Shown piece by piece: positions 47,683 to 58,842 of a DNA stretch of 64,000 nucleotides. Position 1 is the stretch's first letter; each line of letters starts with the position of its first letter. The stretch covers positions 1-64,000 of the forward strand of contig LATX02000176.1 in NCBI GenBank assembly GCA_001466705.2, read 5' to 3'. The stretch comes from Moniliophthora roreri (lineage: Eukaryota > Basidiomycota > Agaricomycetes > Agaricales > Marasmiaceae). The notes beneath the pieces were generated by a model. That model was not told the DNA's origin. It ran no database searches and saw only the letters and a program-made list of their open reading frames with translations. Position numbers and translations under genes: made by a program.

Positions 47683-49028
47683 ATGTCATTGTTCTATGAT
47701 TCCACGGACTGGCGTGGCTATCATGAAGGATTCTTTTCCTATACGCAGGTTCTCCAAGGATACATGGCTGTTGATCTGTTGACTGACGGAGTCATGAACC
47801 AGGCCGTTCCCGGCCAGCTCTCTGGACCCCATGTAAATCACCTTTACGGCGGCTCCATTTTGCCACGGCGTCTGGGAAGGGTGAAGCCAGCAAGATGTTT
47901 TTGTTGTTATAATGTCTATGAGAGGCTGGAAAGATGAAGAATTTCGATATGGGTGCGAAAAAAGTTCTATTGAACGAATCTCAGGCCAATCTCATCGTTT
48001 GAATCAATTGTCATGGGATATTCTTTGCCAAAGGCGTCATGGCGTTGGACCTGTCCCTCAAGATCTGTTCGATTCAAACGATGTCTGCGAAGAAATTGCT
48101 CGGTCAAGCGACAAGGCCGTGCAAGGTTTATCTGACGAGCAGGCGTCGTACCTCCTGAGGGATCAATCTATGGCTCCGACCGTGAAACTTGCGTACCGCA
48201 TTATTCACCGATGTCCCAGCTCCTTAGTGAGCGTGTTGTCATTGCTTTACGCAAATGCCTCCTTAGGATGAGTCGTGAGTTACGGCTGTCTTTATTTCGT
48301 GAAGTCTCGGGGTTGTCAGCCAGCCCAGAAGACTTGCGAATACTGTCTTTGAGATTCACATTTTGGACACATTGACAAGCGAGTTTCGTGCGGTTGTGTC
48401 ATTCAGAATGGTTCGCGATCTAGGTGGATGGCGGACGGACCCAAGCAGTGTGGGGCAAGTGATTTGCTGGTGTCGAGCGTTGGTAGACAAAGCAAGTTGG
48501 ATGATCAGCCAGAGGATGGTCCTGGGTGCATGTGGCATACGGCCTATGGCCGTATCTCTGCTGCTGTGTCACTGCAAAAGGCTTGGAGTGCAACTTGTGC
48601 GATGCCTCACAGAATTGTGTTTAGGACCATGGAGCAGATCACATATCTACCAGGCGAGAGGTTGCAAGTTTGACCAGGCATTCTTTATGTTCTTCTTGTG
48701 GGGCAAGATACCACCTTTTACGTTGATAGTTCGGGTTTCAAGCCTATCCTCCGACTATTACGATTTGCCGTTGCCACCGAGGATGAGCTCAGCAAGCAGC
48801 TTCTTGACCTCGGGGGGAATTTTATGGGCCTTCCCCCTGGAGACGACTGGGAGCTTGTCCTTTTTCAGTCGTACCAGACGCAAGTGAGTATCCTGTTATG
48901 TGAAAGAGCTTGGCAAGATCTCTTATTTTTCTTGTTTCCAGGCTAATTATCAAGTCAAACGCCAGATACCACGACTGGAAGGGGATGGAGACGACGTTGG
49001 AGGCGATAGCAAAGCAGATTTTATATAA
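47683..49028 (+). CDS. Uncharacterised gene, possibly partly degenerate
   Basis: Open pieces on the + strand: MSLFYDSTDWRGYHEGFFS (47683), QDLFDSNDVCEEIARSSDK and LRDQSMAPTVKLAYRIIHRC (about 48058-48215), WHTAYGRISAAVSLQKAWSA and RIVFRTMEQITYLPGERLQ (about 48535-48670), and a final part GFKPILRLLRFAVATEDELS to LFQSYQTQ. The last part is joined through a clean phase-0 intron (GTGAGT ... TTCCAG, about 48882-48941) to ANYQVKRQIPRLEGDGDD and a TAA near 49028. The 3' half looks genuinely spliced; the 5' half does not join convincingly. No family recognised. Confidence 0.4.
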
Positions 49029-49365
49029 AACACAGATCCCTGGGTGTGTTGTACTTGTTCACAGTAATGTACTGGAACGAGTCGGATGATGCACGATTGG
49101 ACCTCTTCAAGTCGATTAATTACATTCCTTCCCAATGTATGCTGTGGATGATAATGTCGTGTCGATCCCTGGTGAACAGGGTTGTGATGTGCAACATCAA
49201 GGATGGACGCATGGCACGACTCACGTGGATGGTTCGCGGGGCAAGCTGAACTGTTACAGTACCACAACCTGAAGGATTGTAGTACGCAGGTCGATTGGTA
49301 CGCAAGGCTCTCTGCTGCTTGTTTGATTGTATTTCTTATACTAACTACTTGTGTAGAGAAAGAGG

Positions 49366-52300
49366 ATGCACCAGTACGCAGCACACAGAATGCACAATCG
49401 TCAGAATAGCGTACCAGTACCTGTAAATCGTCCTCCGTCCCAAGTACAACCTCAGCAGTACCAGATGCCTCCTCCTCCGCCTCATATGAGACCAAATCCA
49501 TCATTTGGTCGAGCAAGGAGCATGAGTCCTGTCAAACATCAACCGCCAATGCCACCAGGACACCATCCACAGTACAACCATCCACCTCCAGTCCCTTATC
49601 CTTCTCAATCGCAGCCACATAGATACTCTCAGCCACCGCCCATTGCCCATTCTCACTCTCAACCCCCACCAAGGCCTCAGTCACAATATTATCAGCAACA
49701 ACCACCCGGACAACAGTATCCCATCCAGTATCCTCAGTATCAGGCGCCGCCTCCCATGACACAAGTTGTATCTGCCCCGACCTATCAGTCCCAGAGACAG
49801 CTACCACATGCTGCTCCCCCGGCTGCTCCTCCTGTTGCTCCTCCAGCTGCTCCACTGCCTGCATCATACCAAAGACCACCACCCACTACCACACCCGCTT
49901 ATCACACTCCCACAGCGCCTGTATACGGAAGAACAAACCCAGTATCTACCTTTCAGACATCGTCTCCCACAACTCACACCACCTACGCACCTCCGCAAAA
50001 CATCTCTCCTCGAAAGACAAACCAAATCCTCGATCCTCCTTCACCTGCATCCACATCACCGACCAAAGGCTCTTTTGCCTATGCAACCCCACCTGCCAAC
50101 CGAAAGTCAAACCCAATTCTTGATCCTCCATCTCCCACGTCTACGTCACCAACAAAGGGTAGTTTTGTGCCGCTATGGAAGAGGAATGCTGTTAGCGCAC
50201 GTGTAGCTAATGCGAATGCTAACGCTAACGCTACTGCTACGGCTACTTCGAGAGGGAGGCCATTACCCATGCCTGGAGGGTCTCAGTCCGCGTTCGCATC
50301 ACCATCACAATCGCCTACTCGTCAAATTCAATCGGCATTCACTCAACCCCGTCCTCCCGTCGAGGAAAGCGACGAAGAAAGTGACGAATCGGATCATGGT
50401 GGGTTCGCTCATTACGCCAACGCTAGGCGTATGGAGCGAGAGAGAGGGTATTCAGCACCTTCACAGCAGAGCGGTCCACATCCCATGAGCAATACGCGTT
50501 CTCTGCCCGGAGGCGAAGTAAAGTCTAATACGCTCCGATTTGCTGCCATGTCGTTGAATGGTTCGGATGGTGCTAGAGATGTGAAGGGTGAATGGCCAGT
50601 TGACTTACCGAGGTTGCCAAAGGTGCCTGGTAGAGGTAGAATAGGTATTGATTTAGATGAGCCGCCACCTGAACCGTTGGAGGAGTATCGTAGGAGAAGT
50701 CCAAGTCCCGCATTTGGAAGTCGTAGGCAGGAGTCGCCGACGAGGATTCAGTATCAACAGGAGCAGCCACCGACGAGGTCTCAATATCAACAAGAGCGGG
50801 TGAGACAGCAGTCACCGACAAGGATCCAGTATCAACAAGAGCAGGCGAGACAGCAATCGCCGACGAGGTCTCAATATCAACAGGAATTGGCGAGGCAGCA
50901 GTCACCTACCAGATACGAGAGTCCGCCATCGTCAAGGCCACAGTCGCAGCACTACTCGCATCCTCAACCCACATCGAGTCAGCAGTATGCTGAGCCGCTA
51001 TCCAGACCACAATCTCAGCATTATTCACATTCTCAACCACCATCGAGACCTCAATCTCAACATCATTCATATTCTCAACCTCCGTCTCAGCCAACTTCAA
51101 GGCCACAGTCTCAACATTACACACACCAAGCCTCGAGTCAGCGTTACAATACGCCGCCTTCTCAAGCCTATTCACATCCGCAGCCTTCGTACCCGCAACC
51201 TTCCTCTTCCGTTTACTCACAACCACCACGAACACCTTCACCCCCGTCAAATGTCCCAACGATAAACATTGAATCACCCGCTCCTCTAGGCGGGAGAGAC
51301 AGGGTAGGTCACAGTGATTTGGAGAGAATGGAAAGGGAGAGTGAGGGCTCGTCGAGGTCTTCGTCGCCTGGGCCTTCTGTGCCCAGGATTAAATATCCAG
51401 GCGACGTACCGAGGATCACCTTACCAGATGACGACGTACCCTCGATACCGAGGATAAATCTACCAGATGGTGGCGACGACGACAATGGTATACCCAGTAT
51501 CAATGTCTCAAGCGGCGACTCTCAGCCGCAGCCACCCCAAATTGTGTTTGAGGTGCCGGGTGTGAGTGTATCGCAGGGTGTGCCGTCAATTTCGTTGCCT
51601 GATGATGATGATGTGGGTGGAGGTAAAGCAAGAGGTGGAGGACCAAGGAAACGTCATGAATTACCCCCTCCGCCGGTTAAGAGACCTGGTTTACTCTGTG
51701 CTGGATGTGGAGGTGCAATTGTAGGAAGAATTGTGGGTGCGATGGATATGAAGTGGCATCCAGGGTGTTTTCGGTGTGTTTCTTACACACTCTTCACTAG
51801 ATTAACTAATCCTTACGCTCGTATGCAGATGCTGTACATGCAACGAACTCCTTGAGCACATCTCTTCATACGAAGGAACCGATGGAAGACCATATTGTGG
51901 GTTATGTTATTACGAGACACATGCGCCGAAATGTTGGCACTGTCAGACGCCGATATATGATTCGAGATTTATTAGTTTGGATGATCCTGCGTTGGGTGCG
52001 TTTCTTGCTCGACGCGGTGTCTTTGTTATTAATAGCTGCTGCAGGTAAACGAACGTATCATGAACAACATTTCTTTTGTTCAGAATGCGGAGATCCGTTT
52101 TTATCTCCTTCGTCGGCGTCCAGGTTGAATAAAAGCGTGTGGAATCGTGGTGGAGACAAGGGAGGAGGAGGGGAAGTAAGCTTCTCGGGCGATGGGACGT
52201 ATTCGTATACTGAGGATGATGAAGTTGGGTTTACGGTTTATAAAGGGTGTGTGCACACGTGTCACCAGTCTGTGCAAGCTAATGAAATACACATGCAGGT

Positions 52301-52583
52301 ACCCATATTGTGAAGCATGTCATGTCCGACTCCGGTTACCGAAATGCAAGAGATGCAAAAAGCCACTTCGGGAGGATGTCGATGCCATTGAGGCACTGGG
52401 CGGAAAGTGGTGTTGGGAGTGTTTCAGATGTGAGGTATGGTTTGTGTTTTATTATGGGGACTGCTGACGCTAATGTGCTACTAGGGCTGTGATAATCCAT
52501 TCAAAGACCCGGCGTTTTATGAGAGGGGAAAAAAGGCATATTGTGAGGGGTGTTTCAGTATTTTGTTGAGGAATGAGATATGA
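49366..52583 (+). CDS. LIM-domain protein (paxillin-like, three LIM domains)
   Basis: Five exons: 49366-51773, 51829-51995, 52045-52246, 52299-52434 and 52485-52583, coding for 1003 aa. The first 780 residues are disordered, Pro/Gln/Ser-rich, with SPTRxQYQQE repeats (about 50725-50920) and RPQSQHYSHPQP-type repeats after them. The C-terminus carries three LIM zinc modules: LCAGCGGAIVGRIVGAM ... WHPGCFRC ... YCGLCY; CWHCQTPIYDSRF ... FFCSECGDPF ... YCEACH, with an insertion of about 50 residues; and CKRCKKPLREDV ... CFRCEGCDNPF ... YCEGCF. Such proteins scaffold actin and Rho-linked sites of polarity and septation in fungi (Pxl1-like). A good acceptor (ACTAAC ... TGTAG) just before the ATG suggests a 5' leader intron; the stretch 49029-49365 otherwise holds nothing recognised. 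Confidence 0.9.
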
Positions 52584-53482
52584 GATTAGATGTATAGCTA
52601 AGGTTACTCGTCTGTTCGAATTTAGCAGTGGCAGAGCTCTGACAAGTTGTATGAAGCAAAGGGAGGGATAAATCACACATTGAGATGTAAAAGGAGTAAC
52701 AATTCCATTTTTCTTGGAAGGAGAGACATACAGTCATTACTGGCTCCTTTTAACATTGGTTTCATTCAATGCAATTTTACTCAAATTACATTTGGACTTC
52801 ACTGGCAGCTTCCTAGTGTGACATACTATATGGTCTTTGACTCATTGGACTATTGGAAGAGAATGTGAGCTGGATTATGACAATCAGCACCACAAACCAT
52901 GTTCCTTTATACACTGCCCAATTTTCCAAATCAAGTAGGCAGATGGTAACTGATAAGACATTTCCATCTCCTTGAACACACTGAAAGCACTTGTTCTTTC
53001 CTCATCCCTGCTAGCATTGTTAAAAGTACTTTTTATAATTATAGAGACTATGAATTTACTTTGAATTCTTCTAAGCTGTTCTCTGCTGCTCTCTTATGAT
53101 GGAGTGCCTTTTTAGGCTTGTTCCAAGGCTTTTGTACAACACTACACCTGTTACAAGTGCTATAAAAATTAGTGTAACATAAAAAAATTCAAGGCCAAAT
53201 GGCAATGTTTCAACCTGTCCAGAGGCCACTGTATAAAAGAGGTATAATGTATAAAGGAGTGTAAATATACCCAGGAGGTACAACATTTAAGAAAAGAGAG
53301 AGAGAGACAGAATAATGAGCAAGTAAAAGCTCTGTTCTGTGAAGATGGTGTATAGGAAAGAAAAGAATAAAAATACATAACTACAAAGCAGCACATTATA
53401 AATGTGGCATACATCAGCAAATCGTGCAGCTAATGAGCATGGATGATAATCTATTTTGGTCTATATCATGTACAATAATAGA

Positions 53483-53670
53483 CAAAAATGATTTCGGTCA
53501 ATGAGCATAGTGGATAATGAGAAAAAATGATTTTGGTTGATGATCATGGATGAGCATAGCAGAAAATGAGGGAAAATGATTTTAGTCAATGATCATGGAA
53601 GAAAATGGGAGAAAATGGGTGGAAATGATTTCAGTTGCTGATTATAGGTGAAAATGGAAGAAAATGGAGG
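53483..53670. repeat. Imperfect tandem repeat, about 40-50 bp x 4
   Basis: Units begin near 53483, 53522, 53572 and 53622, each with AAAATGATTT followed by a GTCAATGA/TGATCATGG block and GAAAATGGG-type ends. Spacing is 39-50 bp. The repeats are diverged. Confidence 0.6.
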
Positions 53671-53861
53671 ATCATAAGACTCAATTTTTTCTGCCTTCTA
53701 AAACAGAGAGAGAGGGGTCTATATAGTAGAGAGGACTTATTGGTTAATGTTCTGACTGATAAAAACACTAGCCAAGGCCGGGGGGGTGCAGGTTTTCCCT
53801 GAATTAGCTGCAGAGGCAAGGGAATATATTGTACTGTACACTAGAATGTTATATGGCACTT

Positions 53862-53952
53862 TGGCATGGTGGTTATGTTGTGGCCTGAGCTCTTGCTTTG
53901 GCTTACAAAGCAATGCTGGTGTCACTGGTTTGATTCTGCCAGGTGGCAGTAT
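53862..53952 (+). repeat. tRNA-like sequence, SINE head candidate
   Basis: A box A-like TGGTTATGTTGTGG (about 53870-53883) and a box B-like GGTTTGATTCT (53927-53937) are spaced as in a tRNA promoter. Between them TTGCTTTG / CAAAGCAA (53893-53914) can form an anticodon-type stem-loop. Box mismatches fit an old tRNA-derived SINE and not a working tRNA. Confidence 0.35.
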
Positions 53953-54735
53953 ACATTTTCTCTGTCTGGCTGACTCTTATGAAAATAGGCAATCATGGGC
54001 AAAATCCCTGACTTCTAAATCTCTTGGGATTTAGAGGAGGGTCTTGTTGACCTGATCTTTCAAAAATACATATAAGATTCTTGTCCAATCAAAACAAAGG
54101 CAAACACAGACTTTAGAGGCTGTGTCTTTCTGACAATGTGACTCAGATTGACCATACTCTCTGCACTTTCCCCCCATCTTGCTCACACAAACAACAGATT
54201 TATTTAAACACAGACACAATGATTAATCCAAAGAATGAGTATCCACTGTGTACAAAGGCAGCCTTGAAACACTGCACAAATAACAAAGGCAAAGCAGTTG
54301 CACAAAGTCCATCTCCCTGCCAATACGAAAACACAATAATGCCTTGACAGTTGAACACTTACACACAATACAGGGTTCCTCCAATGTAGAAGATGATGTG
54401 ATTTCAGTATTGACTGGTGATGACTCTTCTACCCATAAGTTAATAAAAAATAGTACAAGTTGAGAAAACCTTCTTTGAAGTTGATTGTTTGGATGGCAAA
54501 GTAACCATTCAAATAGACATCCAAATGAACTGAACAATGCCTGAAGAGTGCTCATGACATCAGTACTACTTTATTGTCTTGCTATTCTGGCATGTATTAC
54601 AATATACTATATTAAATGCTTCAGTCCGTTAACTTGTGGAAAATCCTAAGGTTTGTGATTCAACATGGTGGCTTGCAGTAATTGCCATTAGAACCCAAGG
54701 AGTTAGGGATGTGCCTCCTGGTGCGTTATGATGGA

Positions 54736-54838
54736 TGATAATGGCAGAAATGGGTGATCATGGGCAAAATGAATAATTACCCATATTGCCCATGATCTTC
54801 CATGATCACTAGGCAGAGTCTGTTTTCTGCCATTATCA
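54736..54838. repeat. Nested inverted repeat (fold-back element)
   Basis: Outer arms TGATAATGGCAGAAA (54736-54750) and TTTCTGCCATTATCA (54824-54838) are perfect complements. Inner arms GATCATGGGCAA (54756-54767) and TTGCCCATGATC (54786-54797) are also perfect. Confidence 0.8.
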
Positions 54839-55281
54839 AGGCCAAAATAGGTAATATAGTAGCTTGGCTATTAGTATTAAGCAATCACTATGTAGGAGTA
54901 TGTAGAAGAATAGAGTGGACATACAACAGTATAGATATAGGACAGCATCTGAATACTGTCCAGTGTGATCAAGTTCTAGAAAGGTGGAGTGCAAGTACAG
55001 CACCTGCTATTTTGATGCTAAAAATACCCCTGTGTTATTGAGTAAGTACAATAGCATCTATATGCTGTTCCTGTATGCAAAGGAAGCTAAAAATTATTAT
55101 ATACTAAAATGCATAGTTATAACCAGACTCAGGACATGTCCTTAGGTAATGACTATGCAAAGGTCATAACCTCACAGCCTGGTCAGTAACCTGGTAACAC
55201 CAGCATATTAGCTAGGTCTGTCCAGTAGATAAGTGCTGGCTAATATGGTAGTGACTAGAGGTTGCCTGAAGTGGATGGTCT

Positions 55282-55597
55282 CCAGATGAGACACAGGAAT
55301 ACAACACAGAGCTTTACAGAGATGGAGAATCTTAGAGTGGTCTAGAACTGGAATCTAGACCTTAATGGGGGGGTAATGTTACAAACTCCTTCTGTTATGT
55401 ACTTATGCTTCTCTTTTCTCTCAGACTTATTACACTTTTCCAGTTCCCCTTTCCCACCTCTCTTATGCTTCTTTCTATATTCAGACACATCCACCTTCCT
55501 AGCTCTCTTTTCTTCTCATGCTTGTAATAACACTTTGTTGGTAAATACCAGTAAACCCAGTGATCACTTATATTTAACTAATTCTACTATTACATAG
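55282..55597 (+). repeat. 3' end of a third Ty3 copy: ORF4 tail, polypurine tract, truncated LTR
   Basis: Codons at 55282-55335 read PDETQEYNTELYRDGES and a stop, matching the ORF4 tail of copy 1 (YNTELYGDGES, 5907-5939). A G-run plus TAA follows (55366-55376), then an LTR start TGTTACAAACTCC at 55377. The LTR is cut short at about 55597, where the KDZ relic begins. Upstream element sequence is lost or unrecognisable. Confidence 0.7.
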
Positions 55598-57390
55598 ACT
55601 TCATTATGTAGCTATCAGATGTGATCACATTGTCTATGTCCAATGCAAAGATGCTCTTCGGGTCTATCTGAGCTGCCTCAACTGTATTTTGAGGTGTTTT
55701 CCTATGTCTGATCAAGTCAGCCATGGTAACACAATGCTGATTGTATTGTCGAACCAGTGCCAGGATTGAGGAATCACATTTGTGCACTGAATCTTCAATA
55801 TGATCATGAAGCTTTTGTTCTGGTGGCACCTGTCAGCAAATGTTATGTAGTGGATGGGATTGGCCTACCATTTGTGATTTTCTTACAATGGTATGACCTC
55901 TCTAGCCTGTCCCACTCAAACTTCCTTGCATGGAGCTTCTCTATAATCTGTGTCTTTAGAGCTCAAGCATTCATCTGAGTTCTAAGATATAGGCTCTCCT
56001 GTAGGTGATGTACTTCCTGTGACTTGGTCACTCCCAGCACCTGCTCTTTAGTCCTGCATCTTGACTCAATGTCCTTCAGCTGTGACCTCTTCTCTTGTGG
56101 CAAGGCAGCTGCATCTGCTTGTTCATCCTTGGAGGCTTGGAGATCCATCATGACATCTTCTAACCTCTTGATCTTCTCGTGAAGTAGATCACATGCATGA
56201 CAAAGATGCATGACTTCCAGAATGGTGTTTTTCCTGCTCTCTCTTGATTGTGCTGAAAGTTCTGATTAGTAAATATACCAAACAAGGCACAAGAGGCTGT
56301 ACCTGGTAATAGTTGAGTCTGTGATTGTGCTTGTGCTTTCCACTGTTCACATAGATATTGTTCAGTATACCCACACTCCTTAAGACTCTTCTCAGCTTCC
56401 AAAAGTCTCTGGTGCACTGTTGTCCACTTGTGTTCAAGCCACTTTCCCAATGTAAAGAGATTTTCTTTGTTAATATGCCTAATCTGCATATCAACAGTGT
56501 ACAAGCATGTGTGGTACTGTAACTTGCAATATCAGCACTTGAGTAAAGGTAATTTTGACCAACACTTACTCTACAGATCTGCAGAAATGGAATGAGCTTG
56601 CTAATTGAATGCCAGAAGCGTTTGCAGCCCTTGCTGTCTGATAGACCAAATCCAGCACATTTGTGTGGATGATAAACCACCTGACAAGCCCATCGATGCC
56701 CAAATGCATGGAAAACAGAAATAGTGAAGGAAATCTGGTCCAGAAACCAGTTTAGAAATCCCCACTTGACATGGCTTCAATGAAGCTGGCACACTATATC
56801 ATACAATACACCCACAGTGAAGGTTGGAGGCAAATGGTGAAATAAAGTCTCCAACAAAGCTAGCACATAGTCCTGTTTCTCTCCTGCAGACTCCATGTTG
56901 ATGAGCCACAATACATGATTGTGTTGACACAGCAGCCCCATTAGTGCTGTACTATTGAAGAATTTGGTGCTGGCCTTTTCACATCACTTATTAGCTGCTA
57001 TGAAACTCTCTTTGCAGCCATCCAGTACTGATTTTGGAACCTTGAGGGATCCCTTGAAGCCATCTGGTTGGTTTGTGGTAGCTTGGCTAGTGTCCTTGTG
57101 AGTCCTTGGTGGTCTGACAAATTCTACTTGGCTCTCCACTTCATGAACAACCTCCTCTGGTATAAATACTGACTTTGGGAAATGACAAACCCTGTCATGA
57201 ACCTGCTTGTTGTGCTTCTGTGTGAAACACACATCAATGCATATGATTGCATTGAACCTATGCAAAATAAACTCAGAGTCTTTTCCACAATGTCGTCAAC
57301 TGAAACTTACCCTGGTGAACTTGGCAGTAGATATTGGCCTCTGAAACACAATGGGCAGTGTGAACAGAAGTAGTTGCTTGGTCGAGCCAA
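55590..57390 (-). pseudogene. KDZ (Kyakuja-Dileera-Zisupton) transposase relic
   Basis: Fragments in order on the minus strand: CPLCFRG (about 57340), CIDVCFTQKHNK (first catalytic Asp region), EEVVHEVESQVEFVRPPR, KVPKSVLDGCKESFIAANK, NSTALMGLLCQHNHVLWLIN, LYDIVCQLH (second Asp), WACQVVYHPHKCAGFGLSD, GCKRFWHS (third acidic site), RHINKENLFTLGKWLEHKW and ESLYLRTQMNA. This order and wording match fungal KDZ transposases. Internal stops are largely TGA (for example after AANK and after CQLH). The usual Glu in the GEG / GCERFW block reads Lys here. The terminal inverted repeats were not found. Inactive. Confidence 0.85.
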
Positions 57391-57450
57391 AGGTGGTGCA
57401 TTGTCTTTAGCGCAAAAACATTTTTGACTATCACAATCTCCCTCATTGCC

Positions 57451-57543
57451 ATGTTCCAGGATGCTATGGTTGAACTGGATTGGGGTGAGAACACCTTCTC
57501 TTACCAGTACTACCAGGGTCTTTCCGACTGCATCAAGGACGAG
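57451..57543 (+). pseudogene. Short Gag-like fragment next to an LTR
   Basis: FQDAMVELDWGENTFSYQYY, then QGLSDCIKDE, resembles the Gag pattern of fungal Ty3 elements (DWG..., QGL...IKDE). It stops exactly where the LTR starts at 57544, as if an LTR element inserted in an older gag. Confidence 0.4.
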
Positions 57544-58083
57544 TGTTACAAATTGCTTCATTCTCACTTCTTTCCTTTTCGCTGGCTAACAGCTTTGACC
57601 TTTAAGCACCCTTTACCATATGCTTCTTTTTGACATCTGGACACATTCACATTCCCAGTTCCTCTTTTTTGTCTATCTCGCTTTCGTGCCTCATTTATGA
57701 CATCGTTATGACTTCACCTTTTTCTATCTCTTTCCATCATATTCTGATGACATTGCTTACAATGTCATGTTCCTTATTTATGACTTCATTGACATTCTTT
57801 CATGTTCTATTGCTTTCTACTTGTTTACTAAACAACAATGTCGACTCAACAGTTTGTACCCAAACTCATAGCTACAATCATTGCATAAGTAGATAGTTTC
57901 AAGGTCTAAGCTACTTCAGCTTGACCTGGTTAAATTCCAGATTGGATATCTTGCTCACATCGACTGAAACCTCTGAACCTTAGCGAAAGCTAAGTGAACT
58001 CAAACTTGATCCTTTCAACAATTTAGCACCGCTACGTCATAGTGGTGTTGAGTAGTTGTCGTTGCTGCGCAAGTAACGTAACC
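57544..58083 (+). repeat. LTR (solo or truncated), + orientation
   Basis: Begins TGTTACAAATTGC and ends CAAGTAACGTAACC. It shares the right-half blocks of the LTR at 5981-6436 and, inverted, of the LTR at 58196-58819. No polypurine tract precedes it and I found no 5-bp target duplication (left ACGAG, right CCAAA). Confidence 0.75.
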
Positions 58084-58195
58084 AAAGGTCAAGCTGATCG
58101 TTTGCTGACCTGTTTAGGTCAAGGCATCACTTCTGAACCGAACCATGACATCGCCATGAGCCTGTCTTACAGCTCCTGAAGAATCGGAGATCGAC

Positions 58196-58819
58196 TGTTA
58201 TGTTACTTGCACAGCAACGACAACAACTCAACCACCACTATAACGTAGCAGCGCTAAGTTGACAAAAGGAGCAAGTTTGAGTTCGAGTTCTCTAGCTTTC
58301 GCTAAAGTTCTGAGGGTTCGGTCGTTATGAGCAAGAGTTCCAAAGGGTTAACTAGGTCAAGCTGAGGTAGCTTAGACCTGCAATCTATCTACTTATACAA
58401 TGATTGTAGTCTACTAGTTGCATACAAACTGCTAGTGCGACATCGTTTGTTTGGTAAACAGAGTGTGCCTTTGATGACATGATAAATAGGAACATGACAT
58501 CAGAAGTGATGTCAAAGAAGTAAAAATAAATATAATGATACAATAACCGATGTCAGAGATGACGTCAGATCATAAATAGAAGGGGAAAGAAACGAATAGA
58601 ATAGTGAGATCATACTGATGTCGTGAATGACATAGTTATGACGTCTTAAATAGAAGGATAGGCATAGAAGCGGAAAAGGGAGCTGGGAAGGTGGATGTGT
58701 CCAGATGTTAATGAGAAGCATAGATAGAAAAGAGAAAACTAGCGCTCGAAGGCGCTAAAATGTCAAAGCAAGAGATAGGAAAAAGGAAAAAGATTGTCTG
58801 CCTGCGTACAATTGTAACA
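58196..58819 (-). repeat. 3' LTR of Ty3/gypsy copy 2
   Basis: 624 bp read on the minus strand, TGTTACAATTG ... CAAGTAACATAACA. It is preceded by a polypurine tract GGGGGTAA (58827-58820). It faces the + LTR at 57544-58083 across 112 bp. Confidence 0.85.
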
Positions 58820-58842
58820 TTACCCCCGTCTTACCTTCGAAC

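Larger units (their letters stand above)
52584..57543. other. CpG-poor transposon graveyard
   Basis: About 5 kb in which CG dinucleotides are visibly rare compared with the flanks. It begins just after the LIM gene and ends at an LTR. It includes the sub-features listed below. The remaining parts (52584-53482, 53953-54735 and 54839-55281) hold only short A/T-rich ORFs without recognisable domains. Confidence 0.6.

Noticed and set aside
49532..51277. Several antisense and alternate open frames over the LIM gene
   Set aside because: They follow from the Pro/Gln/Ser repeats of the LIM protein and carry no domain.
53483..53670. Short repeats considered as a CRISPR-like array
   Set aside because: Repeats are diverged, unevenly spaced and without unique spacers, and the host is a fungus.
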